A stretch of 64,000 nucleotides of DNA from Bacillaceae bacterium (GCA_017656265.1 JACDOD010000002.1:1-64000), one strand, 5' to 3'. Counted from the first letter of the stretch, positions 39,870-50,625 are shown. A program made the numbers and translations. The notes: generated by a model from the sequence alone, not told the origin.

Positions 39870-41246
39870 ATGGAAACTGATACAATTGCTGCGATTTCAA
39901 CCCCCATAGGTGAAGGAGCAATTGCCATCGTCCGTTTAAGCGGGCCAGAAGCAATTGAAATTGCTAGCAAGGTATTTAAAGGGAGAAACTTAACTGAAGT
40001 TGACAGTCATACGATTCATTACGGTAAATTAATAAACCCACAAACACAGGAAATTGTGGAAGAGGTTATGGTTTCCGTCATGAAGGCACCAAAAACATTT
40101 ACCCGTGAGGATATTGTTGAAATTAACTGCCACGGGGGACTGGTGTCTGTTAATCGGGTACTGGAATTAATATTGGAAAATGGAGCAAGGCTGGCTGAGC
40201 CTGGAGAGTTTACCAAACGCGCTTTTTTAAATGGACGAATTGATCTTTCTCAGGCTGAAGCAGTGATTGACTTAATCCGGGCAAAAACGGACCGGGCTAT
40301 GAATATAGCTTTAAAACAAATGGACGGAAGGCTTTCAAAGTTAATCCAGTCTTTACGACAGGAATTGCTGGAAACCCTGGCACATGTAGAAGTCAATATT
40401 GATTATCCAGAGTATGATGATGTAGAGGAAATGACTCTTGAAGTAATGAAAGAAAAGACGAACCATGTACATCATCAAATTGAAAAGTTGCTTCAAACTG
40501 CCAAACAGGGAAAAATATTAAGAGAAGGGATCGGAACAGCAATTATTGGAAGGCCAAATGTAGGAAAGTCTTCATTATTAAATGCTCTGGCTCATGAAAA
40601 TAAAGCCATTGTAACAGATATACCTGGTACAACACGAGATGTTATTGAGGAATATGTAAACGTTCGTGGTGTGCCGCTAAGACTTATTGATACTGCAGGA
40701 ATACGTGAAACTGAAGATATCGTAGAAAAAATAGGAGTAGAGCGATCCAGAAAAGTACTTCAGGAAGCCGATTTAGTACTTCTTGTATTGAATTACGGAG
40801 ATGAATGGACTCAGGAAGATGAACATTTATTCAAAGCTGTTGAAGGAATGGACGTCATAGTAATTGTTAATAAAACAGACCTTCCACAGCAGATTGATAT
40901 GGATCAAGTTAAGAAACTGGCAGCCCGTTATCCGCTCGTCACTACTTCCCTTATACAGGAAAAAGGAATAGATGAACTGGAACAGGCAATTGCTGATACC
41001 TTTTTTGAAGGAGATCTGAATACCGGAGATTTAACTTATGTATCCAATGTCCGCCATATTCAATTATTAAAAGATGCAAAAAAAGCACTGGAAGATGCTA
41101 TTGGGGGAATAGAAGCAGGCATGCCAATAGATGTGGTGCAAATAGATGTAACCAGAACGTGGGAGATTCTTGGAGAAATCGTGGGAGATACAGTTTCTGA
41201 CAGCTTGATTGATCAGTTATTTTCTCAATTCTGTTTAGGAAAATAA
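39870..41246 (+). CDS. mnmE: tRNA uridine-5-carboxymethylaminomethyl modification GTPase
   Basis: With MnmG installs cmnm5U at the wobble position of certain tRNAs. The 458 residues have an N-terminal tetrahydrofolate-binding domain, a helical domain split by a G domain ([26 protein letters not shown]) and the C-terminal CLGK (family CxGK). It lies 21 bp before mnmG. AGGAGG precedes the ATG. Confidence 0.98.
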   Translation: METDTIAAISTPIGEGAIAIVRLSGPEAIEIASKVFKGRNLTEVDSHTIHYGKLINPQTQEIVEEVMVSVMKAPKTFTREDIVEINCHGGLVSVNRVLELILENGARLAEPGEFTKRAFLNGRIDLSQAEAVIDLIRAKTDRAMNIALKQMDGRLSKLIQSLRQELLETLAHVEVNIDYPEYDDVEEMTLEVMKEKTNHVHHQIEKLLQTAKQGKILREGIGTAIIGRPNVGKSSLLNALAHENKAIVTDIPGTTRDVIEEYVNVRGVPLRLIDTAGIRETEDIVEKIGVERSRKVLQEADLVLLVLNYGDEWTQEDEHLFKAVEGMDVIVIVNKTDLPQQIDMDQVKKLAARYPLVTTSLIQEKGIDELEQAIADTFFEGDLNTGDLTYVSNVRHIQLLKDAKKALEDAIGGIEAGMPIDVVQIDVTRTWEILGEIVGDTVSDSLIDQLFSQFCLGK

Positions 41247-41267
41247 AAGATAAGGAGAGACTGCCAC

Positions 41268-43154
41268 ATGTATGATGCAGGTCAATATGATGTCATTGTG
41301 GTCGGTGCAGGTCATGCTGGCTGTGAAGCGGGACTGGCTGCTGCCAGAATGGGTGCGAAAACATTGATGCTTACACTTAATCTTGATTTAATTGCGTTTA
41401 TGCCCTGCAACCCGTCAATTGGAGGTCCGGCCAAAGGGGTAGTAGTTCGGGAAATCGATGCCCTTGGAGGAGAGATGGGGAGAAATATTGATAAAACCCA
41501 CATCCAGATGAGAATGCTGAACACGAGTAAGGGTCCAGCAGTAAGGGCATTGCGTGCTCAGGCTGACAAAGTTCTGTATCAGCAGGAAATGAAAAAAACA
41601 TTAGAAAATCAGGAAAATTTAACGTTGAGACAGGGTATGGTAGACCGTTTGATTGTGGAAGATGGGGTATGTAAAGGAGTAGTAACTGAAACAAAAGCTG
41701 CGTATTACGGTAAAACCGTCATTATTACGACTGGAACCTTTATGAGGGGAAAGGTTTTAATCGGTGACATTGAGTATGAAAGCGGACCAAACAACCAGCG
41801 CCCATCTGTTAAATTATCCAAACATTTAGAAGAGCTCGGTTTTGAATTGGTGCGTTTCAAAACAGGAACTCCGCCAAGGGTAAACAGTCATACAATTGAT
41901 TATTCGAAGACAGAAATTCAGCCGGGAGATGAAGAGCCAAGGGCCTTTTCATATGAAACCACTGAATTTATTACCGATCAAATCCCATGCTGGCTAACGT
42001 ACACAGGAGAGTTTACCCATAAAATTATTGATGAAAATTTACATCGTTCCTCTATGTACTCTGGAATGGTGAAAGGAACCGGTCCTCGATATTGTCCTTC
42101 TATTGAGGATAAAATTGTTCGTTTTCATGATAAACCACGGCATCAGATTTTCTTAGAGCCCGAGGGACGAAATACCGATGAAGTTTATGTTCAGGGCCTC
42201 TCCACTTCCATGCCGGAAGATATTCAAAAGCGGCTGCTGGAAACCATTCCTGGCCTTGAAAAAGCAGAAATGATGAGGGCAGGTTATGCCATTGAATATG
42301 ATGCCGTTGTCCCAACCCAGCTATGGCCAACTTTAGAAACCAAAAAAATTGAAGGATTGTTTACAGCTGGACAGATCAATGGAACATCAGGATACGAAGA
42401 AGCAGCCGGCCAGGGGATCATGGCTGGAATCAATGCAGCGGCTAAAGCACTGAACAAAGAACCAGTAATTTTAGACCGTTCTCAGGCGTATATTGGTGTG
42501 TTAATTGATGATCTGGTTACAAAAGGGACAAATGAACCATATCGTCTGTTAACTTCCCGTGCAGAGTACAGGCTGTTATTAAGACACGATAATGCTGATC
42601 TTCGTCTGACGGATATCGGTTATAAAATAGGTCTGATTTCAGAAGAGCGCTATGAGAAATTCCATGAAAAGAAACGCTTGATTGAAGAGGAGAAAAAACG
42701 CCTCGAAAATGTCATTATTAAACCGACTGAAGAAGTCCAATCTATGCTTGAAAAAGCAGGAGGAGCCCGACTCAAAGATGCTGTTCGCGCATCAGATTTT
42801 TTACGGCGTCCAGAAATTACGTATGACTTATTAAAAAAACTGACTTCACCCGAACAAGAACTCCCTTCAGATGTAGAAGAACAGGTGGAAATACAAATTA
42901 AGTATGAGGGATACATTAAAAAATCGTTGCAGCAGGTTGAGCGGATGAAAAAGGTGGAAGACAAAAAGATTCCGTCTGATATTGATTATGATGCTATTCA
43001 AGGACTGGCTACCGAAGCTAAGGAAAAATTAAAGAAAGTTCGTCCGTTGTCGGTGGGGCAGGCTTCAAGAATTTCAGGCGTAAACCCTTCTGATATTTCA
43101 ATTTTGCTTGTCTACCTGGAACAGGGGAAAATTGCGCGTGTTTCGAACGAATAA
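41268..43154 (+). CDS. mnmG: tRNA uridine-5-carboxymethylaminomethyl modification enzyme, FAD subunit
   Basis: FAD-dependent partner of MnmE, 628 residues. The dinucleotide fold [20 protein letters not shown] opens the protein. [12 protein letters not shown] and [17 protein letters not shown] are family motifs, and the C-terminal helical domain ends [11 protein letters not shown]-like. It overlaps nothing; rsmG follows after 13 bp. Confidence 0.98.
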   Translation: MYDAGQYDVIVVGAGHAGCEAGLAAARMGAKTLMLTLNLDLIAFMPCNPSIGGPAKGVVVREIDALGGEMGRNIDKTHIQMRMLNTSKGPAVRALRAQADKVLYQQEMKKTLENQENLTLRQGMVDRLIVEDGVCKGVVTETKAAYYGKTVIITTGTFMRGKVLIGDIEYESGPNNQRPSVKLSKHLEELGFELVRFKTGTPPRVNSHTIDYSKTEIQPGDEEPRAFSYETTEFITDQIPCWLTYTGEFTHKIIDENLHRSSMYSGMVKGTGPRYCPSIEDKIVRFHDKPRHQIFLEPEGRNTDEVYVQGLSTSMPEDIQKRLLETIPGLEKAEMMRAGYAIEYDAVVPTQLWPTLETKKIEGLFTAGQINGTSGYEEAAGQGIMAGINAAAKALNKEPVILDRSQAYIGVLIDDLVTKGTNEPYRLLTSRAEYRLLLRHDNADLRLTDIGYKIGLISEERYEKFHEKKRLIEEEKKRLENVIIKPTEEVQSMLEKAGGARLKDAVRASDFLRRPEITYDLLKKLTSPEQELPSDVEEQVEIQIKYEGYIKKSLQQVERMKKVEDKKIPSDIDYDAIQGLATEAKEKLKKVRPLSVGQASRISGVNPSDISILLVYLEQGKIARVSNE

Positions 43155-43167
43155 AGGAGCTATGATG

Positions 43168-43884
43168 ATGAATCAAAAACAGTTTAAACGCGAACTGGAA
43201 AAACAGGGGATATCATTAACTGAAGCAAAGCTTCAACAATTTCAAATTTACTATCATACCCTGGTTGAGTGGAATGAAAAAATGAATCTGACAGCGATTA
43301 CGGATCAGGAGGAAGTATACTTAAAGCATTTTTATGATTCCGTTACAGCCGCCTTTTACTATGATTTTGATGAAGGTGTTCATATTTGTGATGTTGGAGC
43401 GGGAGCCGGTTTTCCATCAATCCCGCTCAAAATCTGTTTTCCAGATTTAAAAGTATCCATTGTCGATTCACTAAAAAAACGAATTTCATTTTTAAATCAT
43501 CTGGCCTCTGAACTTAATCTCCAGGATGTAAATTTTTATCATGACAGAGCGGAATTGTTTGGAAAAAACCCTTCATTTCGAGAAAAGTTTGATGTGGTTA
43601 CGGCAAGAGCAGTGGCCAGGATGTCAGTATTAAGTGAATTGTGTTTGCCTCTCGTTAAAGTTGGAGGAAAGATGATCGCGATGAAGGGATCAAACTTTAA
43701 TGAAGAAATGAAAGAGGCTGACAGGGCAATCCACACATTAGGCGGAGAAGTAAGATCGGATGAGACATTTCTTTTGCCCGAAGAAGAAAGCGAGCGCAAT
43801 ATTGCGATTATCGAAAAGGTTAGAAAAACGCCAAAAAAATACCCGAGAAAACCAGGAACACCGAACAAAAATCCATTGAGCTAA
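43168..43884 (+). CDS. rsmG: 16S rRNA (guanine-527-N7) methyltransferase
   Basis: An SAM-dependent methyltransferase of 238 residues with [15 protein letters not shown] as the SAM-binding loop and [11 protein letters not shown] downstream. Three consecutive ATGs (43162, 43165, 43168) follow AGGAG; 43168 gives MNQKQF, best aligned with relatives, with 8-nt spacing. It ends the mnmE-mnmG-rsmG operon. Confidence 0.95.
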   Translation: MNQKQFKRELEKQGISLTEAKLQQFQIYYHTLVEWNEKMNLTAITDQEEVYLKHFYDSVTAAFYYDFDEGVHICDVGAGAGFPSIPLKICFPDLKVSIVDSLKKRISFLNHLASELNLQDVNFYHDRAELFGKNPSFREKFDVVTARAVARMSVLSELCLPLVKVGGKMIAMKGSNFNEEMKEADRAIHTLGGEVRSDETFLLPEEESERNIAIIEKVRKTPKKYPRKPGTPNKNPLS

Positions 43885-44003
43885 AAATTTTTTGTTTATA
43901 TGAAAAATTTTACTGGCAATAAGCGATTAGAATAGTAGATTTTTCTGTTTTTTCTTTTAAAATATGATAAAATATAAACCAACAGGAAAAACGGTGGTCT
44001 TTT

Positions 44004-44066
44004 ATGCGCGGCAGCCTTTATGCTGCAGCGCTTTTTTCAATGGATTTAGCATCATGTTTCACGTGA
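44004..44066 (+). other. 20-codon leader ORF overlapping a terminator-like hairpin before noc
   Basis: ATG 44004 opens a frame of 20 codons (begins MRGSLYAAALF) that ends at a TGA inside the parS site. A hairpin (GCGC/GCGC plus GCAGC/GCTGC, 44006-44031) followed by TTTTTT lies within the ORF. A weak GGTGG is upstream. It may be an attenuator for noc, or simply the terminator of rsmG with a chance ORF. Confidence 0.35.
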
Positions 44067-44070
44067 AACA
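44055..44070. promoter_or_regulatory. parS site 1
   Basis: TGTTTCACGTGAAACA, a perfect 16-bp palindrome identical to the Bacillus parS consensus bound by ParB/Spo0J. It lies upstream of noc. Confidence 0.95.
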
Positions 44071-44137
44071 TCGAGAAAAAGTGGACAGAAAGCTCTAAGA
44101 GTTGTAACCATGGTATGAAAAAGGTGGTGTCAAATGC

Positions 44138-45004
44138 ATGATGCATCCTTTAAGCCGTCTGTTTGGCATTGGCGATCAAAAAAACGAGTCAGAAGAAGAA
44201 AACCTATCCTACCGTTCTGAAGAAGTCATTCAAATTCCTGTAGGAGATATTCAACCAAACAGGTATCAGCCACGCTCGGTATTTAATCATGAAAAAATTG
44301 AAGAGCTTGCCCAAACGATCCGAACTCACGGAATTATTCAGCCGATTGTTGTCCGGAAAGTAGAAGACGCAAAGGGCAAATATGAATTAATAGCCGGAGA
44401 AAGAAGATGGAGAGCGGTTCAGCATTTAAAATGGGATCAGATTCCCGCTATTATCAAAAATATGAATGATGCTGAAACAGCATCCGTTGCTCTTATTGAA
44501 AATTTACAGAGGGAAGAGCTTTCTGTGATCGAAGAAGCAATGGCTTATTCTCAGCTATTAGAAATTCACGGTTTGACTCAAGAGGCTCTAGCACAAAGGT
44601 TAGGAAAAAGTCAATCTACCATTGCTAATAAGTTAAGACTTCTGAAACTGCCTGAACCTGTTCAGACAGCGTTAAAGAACAAGGAGATTACGGAACGCCA
44701 TGCCAGGGCTATGATTAAACTCAACGATGAAGAAAAACAGGTGAAGCTATTAAATGAAATAATAGAAAAAGGGTTAAATGTAAAACAAACAGAAGAAAGA
44801 ATTAAAAAGATGCAGACATCTGCTGAAAAAAAGAAAACAAAACCACGTATGAAGGGAATCAGCAAAGATGTCCGAATCGCTATGAATACTATACGTCAGT
44901 CATTAAATATGGTAACTGATGCAGGAGTAAATATATCAACAGATGAAGAAGATCATGAAGATTATTATCAGATCACAATCAAAATACCTAAGAAAAAATC
45001 ATAG
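44138..45004 (+). CDS. noc: nucleoid occlusion protein Noc
   Basis: A ParB-like protein that binds its own sites and blocks FtsZ assembly over the chromosome. The 288 residues begin with an amphipathic membrane-binding N terminus ([11 protein letters not shown]). The CTP-binding/ParB domain includes [13 protein letters not shown] and [12 protein letters not shown], followed by the [26 protein letters not shown] 44138 or 44141 may be used. AGGTGG lies upstream. Confidence 0.96.
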   Translation: MMHPLSRLFGIGDQKNESEEENLSYRSEEVIQIPVGDIQPNRYQPRSVFNHEKIEELAQTIRTHGIIQPIVVRKVEDAKGKYELIAGERRWRAVQHLKWDQIPAIIKNMNDAETASVALIENLQREELSVIEEAMAYSQLLEIHGLTQEALAQRLGKSQSTIANKLRLLKLPEPVQTALKNKEITERHARAMIKLNDEEKQVKLLNEIIEKGLNVKQTEERIKKMQTSAEKKKTKPRMKGISKDVRIAMNTIRQSLNMVTDAGVNISTDEEDHEDYYQITIKIPKKKS

Positions 45005-45019
45005 TTGACCATCGTTTTA

Positions 45020-45054
45020 CCCATCTTCCAGTAAAAAAAGATGGGAATTTTTTT
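45020..45054 (+). terminator. Rho-independent terminator of noc
   Basis: Stem CCCATCTT/AAGATGGG (45020-45027, 45038-45045) is followed by AATTTTTTT. Confidence 0.9.
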
Positions 45055-45139
45055 CGAATCTGTAATCTATTCCTTTTTTGAAAAAAAAAGTGATAAAATG
45101 TAAGTAATAATTATTGAAACAATTGAGGCAGGTGACATC

Positions 45140-45913
45140 ATGGGTAAAGTCATTGCCATAGCCAACCAGAAGGGTGGCGTAGGAAAAACGACAACAGCAG
45201 TAAATCTAAGTGCATGTCTTGCTGAATTAGGCAATCGTGTTTTACTCGTTGACATAGATCCACAGGGTAATGCTACCAGCGGGGCAGGAATTGAAAAAGC
45301 GGATATGGATGAATGTGTTTATAATGTTCTAGTGGAAGATATGGAAGCTGAAAAGGTATGTGTACCAACTGTCGTAGAAAACCTTGATGCCATTCCAGCA
45401 ACCATCCAACTGGCAGGTGCAGAAATTGAACTCGTGCCAACCATATCCCGGGAAGTAAGACTAAAAAAAGCACTGGATCCCATCAGAGAAAAATACGATT
45501 ATATTATTATTGACTGTCCTCCCTCATTAGGCTTGCTGACCATCAATGCCTTAACGGCAGCAGATTCAGTATTAATTCCAGTTCAATGCGAGTATTATGC
45601 TCTGGAAGGTTTAAGTCAATTATTAAATACGGTCCGCCTGGTTCAGAAACATTTAAATAAACAATTAGCTATAGAAGGCGTCCTTCTTACCATGTTTGAT
45701 GCCAGGACAAACCTTGGGATTCAGGTAATTGATGAAGTTAAAAAATACTTTCAGGATAAAGTTTTCCAGTCGATTATTCCACGTAATGTTCGATTAGGGG
45801 AAGCTCCCAGTCATGGGCAGCCTATCATACAATATGATCCCAAATCCCGTGGAGCAGAGGTTTATTCTGAATTAGCGAAGGAAGTGATTGCGAATGGCGA
45901 GAGGGTTGGGTAA
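45140..45913 (+). CDS. parA: chromosome-partitioning ATPase ParA (Soj)
   Basis: A deviant Walker ATPase of 257 residues. The KGGVGKTTTAVNLSACLA P-loop, VDIDPQGNATSG and DYIIIDCPPSLGLL are intact. It works with ParB in origin segregation and regulates DnaA. It overlaps the parB start by 20 bp. Confidence 0.98.
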   Translation: MGKVIAIANQKGGVGKTTTAVNLSACLAELGNRVLLVDIDPQGNATSGAGIEKADMDECVYNVLVEDMEAEKVCVPTVVENLDAIPATIQLAGAEIELVPTISREVRLKKALDPIREKYDYIIIDCPPSLGLLTINALTAADSVLIPVQCEYYALEGLSQLLNTVRLVQKHLNKQLAIEGVLLTMFDARTNLGIQVIDEVKKYFQDKVFQSIIPRNVRLGEAPSHGQPIIQYDPKSRGAEVYSELAKEVIANGERVG

Positions 45914-46739
45914 AGGAATAAACGCCATCTTTCAGGACCTGGATACGGATGAAGAATCCATTCAGGAAATCTCCATCAGTAAATGTCGTCCGAATCCTTA
46001 TCAGCCCAGGAAAAACTTTAGTGCTGATGCCATTGAAGAATTAAAAGAGTCCATTTTGCAGAATGGCATACTTCAGCCAATTATTTTACGAAAAAGCATT
46101 AAGGGATATGAAATAGTAGTTGGTGAACGGCGGTTTCGAGCAGCTAAAGAAGCTGGCTTAGAAAAAATTCCTGCTATTGTAAGGGAATTATCAGATGAAA
46201 AAATGATGGAGCTGGCACTTCTAGAAAATTTACAGAGAGAAGATTTAACTCCTATTGAGGAAGCCCAGGCTTATGAACGATTGATGAATGAATTGGGCAT
46301 AACACAGGAAGAGTTAGCGAAAAGGCTTGGAAAAAGCCGTCCACATATAGCTAACCTCGTCAGACTTTTATCCTTGCCTGATCAGGTATGCGCCCTCATT
46401 AACAATCGAGAATTATCAATGGGGCATGGAAGAGCGTTACTGGGCCTTAAGGATAAAAGCAAAGTAATGCTTGTAGTTGATAAAATTAAAAAAGAAAAAT
46501 TGAATGTCCGTCAGGTAGAACAGCTCATTGCCAGAATGAATGAAAAAACCGTTAAGAAAAAGAAAGTAAAGGAAAAGAAAGATGTTTTTCTTTCAGCAAA
46601 GGAAAATGAATTGAGAGAACGCTTTGGGACAAATGTTAAAATTCAAAAGGGAAAAAGAAAAGGGAAAATTGAAATCGAATTCTTCTCAAAAGATGACCTC
46701 GAAAGAATATTATTGCTATTAAATGGAGAAGAAGAGTAA
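45894..46739 (+). CDS. parB: chromosome-partitioning protein ParB (Spo0J)
   Basis: A CTP-dependent clamp that loads at parS and spreads, 281 residues. It starts MARGLGKGINAIFQDL. The GERRFRAAKEAGL (CTP box) and LLENLQREDLTPIEEA motifs precede the HTH TQEELAKRLGKSRPHIANLV. ATG 45894 overlaps the end of parA, indicating translational coupling; an in-frame TTG at 45888 is unlikely. Confidence 0.98.
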   Translation: MARGLGKGINAIFQDLDTDEESIQEISISKCRPNPYQPRKNFSADAIEELKESILQNGILQPIILRKSIKGYEIVVGERRFRAAKEAGLEKIPAIVRELSDEKMMELALLENLQREDLTPIEEAQAYERLMNELGITQEELAKRLGKSRPHIANLVRLLSLPDQVCALINNRELSMGHGRALLGLKDKSKVMLVVDKIKKEKLNVRQVEQLIARMNEKTVKKKKVKEKKDVFLSAKENELRERFGTNVKIQKGKRKGKIEIEFFSKDDLERILLLLNGEEE

Positions 46740-46780
46740 ATGGTTTATGCTTTGTTATGCATAAACCATTTATTATAGTT
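46738..46780 (+). terminator. hairpin terminator after parB
   Basis: A perfect 13-bp stem (46738-46750 with 46759-46771) begins in the parB stop codon. The T-run behind it is interrupted (ATTATAGTTTTT). Confidence 0.65.
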
Positions 46781-46847
46781 TTTAATCTGGTACAATTTAC
46801 ATTTACTTCTATTTAAACTGGAATATTTACATTAATATCAATAATAA

Positions 46848-46863
46848 TGTTTCACGTGAAACA
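46848..46863. promoter_or_regulatory. parS site 2
   Basis: A perfect TGTTTCACGTGAAACA palindrome between parB and the DUF554 gene. Confidence 0.95.
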
Positions 46864-46899
46864 ATAGTAAACAATCTATTAACAGATGGAGTTGTCAAA

Positions 46900-47619
46900 G
46901 TGATGGTTTTGTATGGAACTCTGATGAATGGTCTTGGAATATTAATCGGAACCATATTCGGCTTGTTTTTTACAAAAATTCCAGAACGGTATAAAGATAC
47001 CATTATGAGTGGAATAGGGTTAATTGTGGTGATCATTGGGGTATCAATGGGATTGGCTTCAGACAGAATTGTTGTGATTTTATTAAGCCTGCTTACTGGC
47101 GCGGTTATTGGAGAGTTTTATAAATTAGAAGACAAGTTAAATGCACTGGGACAATGGATCGAAGTAAAGTTTCAAAAAACAGGAAGTCAATCAATGATTG
47201 CTCAGGGTTTTGTAACGGCTTCATTAATATTTGTCATTGGTGCAATGGCGGTAATCGGAGCACTGGACAGTGGTTTAAGGGGAGATCATGAAATATTAAT
47301 TACAAAGGCAGTAATCGATGGATTTGTCGCCATGGTATTAACAACCACACTGGGGTTTGGCGTCGTTTTTTCCATTATTCCAGTGCTGTTGTATCAGGGA
47401 ACAATTGCAATTTTTGCTACTCAGATCGAACAATTATTGCCAGATCATTTTTTGCAGCTGTTTATTGAAGATATGACATCCACCGGTGGATTGCTGATTC
47501 TGGCAATTGGGTTAAACTTGTTAAACATTACGAATATACGTGTTGCTAATCTGCTGCCTAGTTTATTAACAGTAGGCTTTATATTACTGGCCTATACATG
47601 GGTACAGTCGCTATTTTAA
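46900..47619 (+). CDS. DUF554 family membrane protein
   Basis: A 239-residue protein with about six membrane segments (for example LMNGLGILIGTIFGLFF, GIGLIVVIIGVSMGLAS and SLLTVGFILLAYTWV). It matches the DUF554 family, probable transporters of unknown substrate. GTG 46900 is eight nt and ATG 46903 eleven nt from GGAG; either could be used. It overlaps the 3' end of convergent yyaC by 4 bp. Confidence 0.85.
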   Translation: MMVLYGTLMNGLGILIGTIFGLFFTKIPERYKDTIMSGIGLIVVIIGVSMGLASDRIVVILLSLLTGAVIGEFYKLEDKLNALGQWIEVKFQKTGSQSMIAQGFVTASLIFVIGAMAVIGALDSGLRGDHEILITKAVIDGFVAMVLTTTLGFGVVFSIIPVLLYQGTIAIFATQIEQLLPDHFLQLFIEDMTSTGGLLILAIGLNLLNITNIRVANLLPSLLTVGFILLAYTWVQSLF

Positions 47620-48206
47620 TGATGTTGTTCAGATAAAAATTGTTTTCCCAACTCTTTATCAACTTGCTTTAAGGAGCAGGCTATTTTTTTGGCCATATTC
47701 ATGACAATGGACAATCTCGTGCTCTGCAGCACAAAGTATTCCATGTATCCACTAATATTAACAACCCCACTGATAAACAGATTTCCCACTTCAGGGAGAT
47801 CTTTTTTTACTGCTGCCCCCGGTCGAAGTGAACCCTGTCCGGCTATAATGGTACCGATGGATGAATATTTACCTAAACAGGCATCCACTGCGATGATAAA
47901 TGGATTAACGTGATTTTCATGAATTTTTTTCAGATGCTCATCGATATTTTTTGCATGGACGGGGTGATCCAGGGTGCCATAAACGGATAAATTAGAAGGG
48001 TCCTGTTCTGAAAGAAACGTTCCAACAAGTGGTCCAAGTGAGTCTCCGGTTGAACGGTCGGTACCAATACAAAGAATAATTACGTTTTGTTTATAATGGG
48101 GAATCCATTGAATTAACGTTCTGGCAAGATCCTCAGGTGTTTTTTCCTGTAAATAATAATATCGTTTCTCTTCCTTATTTCGAAATAGAATACGATTGAG
48201 ATTCAT
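47616..48206 (-). CDS. yyaC: spore protein YyaC (GPR-like fold)
   Basis: A 196-residue YyaC-family sporulation protein related to the germination protease fold. Conserved segments are LCIGTDRSTGDSLGPLVG, YGTLDHPVHA, AVDACLG and GVVNISGYMEYFVLQ. It is the only minus-strand gene of this block, located near parB as in B. subtilis. Its 3' end meets the DUF554 gene. Confidence 0.9.
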   Translation of the reverse strand: MNLNRILFRNKEEKRYYYLQEKTPEDLARTLIQWIPHYKQNVIILCIGTDRSTGDSLGPLVGTFLSEQDPSNLSVYGTLDHPVHAKNIDEHLKKIHENHVNPFIIAVDACLGKYSSIGTIIAGQGSLRPGAAVKKDLPEVGNLFISGVVNISGYMEYFVLQSTRLSIVMNMAKKIACSLKQVDKELGKQFLSEQHH

Positions 48207-48292
48207 AGCCAGTCCTCCATTATCATAATGGTATTAGTATACGGCAGGAAATTGAATTCTATACATCTTCATCAAAAAATGGAGGAGAAACT

Positions 48293-49312
48293 ATGTGGAA
48301 ATCAGGTTTTAAATGGATGTTCCTGATCATAGGGGCTATGATTGGAGCAGGTTATGCTTCTGGAAGGGAACTGTGGCAGTTTTTTGGTCATGGAAGTGGA
48401 CTGGCTATCTTATTGTTTACCATCATTTTCTCTGTCAGCTGCTATATTATTTTATCGATCAGTTTTCAGCACCAAACCACTCATTATGTTCCGGTACTTC
48501 GGATCATCGTAGGAAAACATTTAACAAATTTGTATGATCTTCTTATCCTATTTTATTTATTTACGACTACCATTATAATGATTGCGGGAAGCGGGGCAAC
48601 TTTAGAAGCCTATCATATCAATTATTGGTTAGGTATTGCTGCTATAGCAATACCCATGATCCTCGCTTTCATCTGGGATATAGATGGCATTTTATCCATT
48701 AATAGTGTAATTTTGCCTCTGTTAATTGTCGGACTTGCCTATATACTGATCCTGTTTACCTTTCAGCAGCAGCTATCATTGTTTTCACACCTGGGAGAAC
48801 AGCATAATTGGATGTCAGCGTTTCCCTTTGCTGCACTGAATATTATTCCCCTTATAGCAGTTTTAGGGGCTATCGGAAATCATATTAAGCAAAAAGGAGA
48901 AATTTGGATTGCCAGTATAGGCAGTGGTCTGATCTTAGGCGTGGTTTCCTACATTTATAACAATAGCCTAATCCAAATATCAGAGGAAATACTAGTTTAT
49001 GAAATTCCGCTGTTTGCCATTTTAAAGCACTACCCGTACAAAATGGTTGTGTTTATGTCCATTCTTCTCTGGATAGCTATTTTCACAACTGCTCTTTCCT
49101 GTATTCTTGGTTTAATTACCAGAATTAAAGAAAAAATAAAGGCACCTTTATGGGTGCTGGCACTAGTGATAACGATTAGCATGATTCCATTTACAAGCTT
49201 TGGGTTCTCAACATTAATTAATTATTTATATCCGCTATATGGAATATTGAATTTATATGCTCTTTCTGCGATTCTCATTTATCCTATAGCAAACCGCTAC
49301 AAAAATAGCTGA
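48293..49312 (+). CDS. YkvI family membrane transporter-like protein
   Basis: A 339-residue polytopic protein with about ten membrane spans. It opens FLIIGAMIGAGYASGREL, a glycine-rich first helix typical of APC/LeuT-fold secondary transporters and of the YkvI family. The substrate is unknown. It is divergent from yyaC. GGAGG lies just upstream. Confidence 0.82.
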   Translation: MWKSGFKWMFLIIGAMIGAGYASGRELWQFFGHGSGLAILLFTIIFSVSCYIILSISFQHQTTHYVPVLRIIVGKHLTNLYDLLILFYLFTTTIIMIAGSGATLEAYHINYWLGIAAIAIPMILAFIWDIDGILSINSVILPLLIVGLAYILILFTFQQQLSLFSHLGEQHNWMSAFPFAALNIIPLIAVLGAIGNHIKQKGEIWIASIGSGLILGVVSYIYNNSLIQISEEILVYEIPLFAILKHYPYKMVVFMSILLWIAIFTTALSCILGLITRIKEKIKAPLWVLALVITISMIPFTSFGFSTLINYLYPLYGILNLYALSAILIYPIANRYKNS

Positions 49313-49356
49313 TATCTGATAAAATAATAGAAAAGATATAGGTATGGAGGAATCAA

Positions 49357-50283
49357 ATGACCTGGTTTTCTGAAAAATGGGATGATTTAATTGCATATCT
49401 GATCCAAAACGACATTATGGAGAAAGCAGGGAGTGCACTCATTAAAATTGTTTTAATCCTGGTACTTGGATTTATTGTCATCCGCATGGGAAAGAAAATT
49501 ATTCACAAATTAATTGTCAGCAGAAAAAAAGGACCTTTTCGATTATCTGAACGAAGAGAAAAAACACTATTAAAATTGCTGGAAAACATTCTGGTGTATA
49601 CCATTTATGTTGCGGTGGTCATAATGATATTAGATGTGCTGGGCTTTCCGGTAGGAGCTTTAATCGGCGGCGCGGGAATCGTTGGGTTGGCCATCGGATT
49701 TGGGGCACAGAATTTAGTTAAAGATGTTATATCTGGCTTTTTTATCATATTTGAAGACCAGTTTTCAGTTGGAGATTTTGTGCGTGTTGGTGAAGCACAG
49801 GGATATGTCGAAGAAATTGGTATGAGAACAACTAAGATTAAAAGCTGGACAGGAGAATTATTTGTTATTCCAAATGGAAATATTCAGGAAGTAACCAACT
49901 ACTCTATACATAATAGTGTAGCTGTTGTCGATGTAAGTATTGCGTATGAAGGAAATATCAATCAGGCTGAAAAAGTTCTGGAAGAATTGCTCGAGGAATT
50001 GCCGGACAAATATCCGCAGATGGTAAAAAAACCAGAACTCCTGGGTGTTCAGAATCTGGGAGCCTCAGATATTGTTCTTCGAGTCATAGCAGAAGTAGAG
50101 CCAATGACTCACTGGCAAATATCAAGGGCATTGAGAAAAGAAATCAAACAGCGATTTGATGAAAAACAAATTGAAATTCCATTCCCTCGTATGGTCATGT
50201 ACACGAAATTAGAAGAAGACGTTCAAAAACATTCGGAGAGGGAGGAGGAAGATAACAAAAATGAACGGGAAAAAGGAATATGA
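49357..50283 (+). CDS. small-conductance mechanosensitive channel, MscS family
   Basis: A 308-residue MscS-type channel for osmotic down-shock release. Three N-terminal spans are followed by a pore helix GALIGGAGIVGLAIGFGAQNLVKD and the beta domain (QFSVGDFVRVGEAQGYVEEI, VIPNGNIQEVTNYS). The Glu/Lys-rich tail overlaps the start of the DUF951 gene by 23 bp. Confidence 0.93.
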   Translation: MTWFSEKWDDLIAYLIQNDIMEKAGSALIKIVLILVLGFIVIRMGKKIIHKLIVSRKKGPFRLSERREKTLLKLLENILVYTIYVAVVIMILDVLGFPVGALIGGAGIVGLAIGFGAQNLVKDVISGFFIIFEDQFSVGDFVRVGEAQGYVEEIGMRTTKIKSWTGELFVIPNGNIQEVTNYSIHNSVAVVDVSIAYEGNINQAEKVLEELLEELPDKYPQMVKKPELLGVQNLGASDIVLRVIAEVEPMTHWQISRALRKEIKQRFDEKQIEIPFPRMVMYTKLEEDVQKHSEREEEDNKNEREKGI

Positions 50284-50473
50284 TTTATACGATATTGTCG
50301 AGATGAAAAAACAGCACCCCTGTGGAGAAAATCGCTGGCAAATCATTCGAATGGGAATGGATATTCGTATTAAATGTCTGGGATGTCAGCACAGTGTCTT
50401 AATGCCTAGAAAAAAATTTGAAAAAAGAATGAAAAAAGTACTTGAAAAACATGTGGATTCAGGAAATCCATAA
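50261..50473 (+). CDS. DUF951 family protein
   Basis: A 70-residue basic protein with MKKQHPCGENRWQIIRMGMD and IKCLGCQ, the DUF951 pattern with three cysteines that may bind zinc or nucleic acid. The function is unknown. Its GGGAGGAGG ribosome site and start lie inside the mscS gene end, so the two are coupled. Confidence 0.9.
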   Translation: MNGKKEYDLYDIVEMKKQHPCGENRWQIIRMGMDIRIKCLGCQHSVLMPRKKFEKRMKKVLEKHVDSGNP

Positions 50474-50501
50474 GCCTTGCCGGCAACTTTAATATATAAT
50501 C

Positions 50502-50517
50502 TGTTTCACGTGAAACA
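50502..50517. promoter_or_regulatory. parS site 3
   Basis: A third perfect TGTTTCACGTGAAACA, between the DUF951 gene and ychF. Confidence 0.95.
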
Positions 50518-50584
50518 AGTAAAATTTGATTTTTAACTGTAACAATGGTCAAAAATCGAAAAAAAGACTAGAGGATTTTTAAAA

Positions 50585-50613
50585 AACAAGGGAAAGATTC
50601 CCCTTGTTTTTTA
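50585..50613 (+). terminator. Rho-independent terminator before ychF
   Basis: Stem AACAAGGG/CCCTTGTT (50585-50592, 50601-50608) with a T-run following. Confidence 0.85.
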
Positions 50614-50625
50614 ATTTTTATTTCC

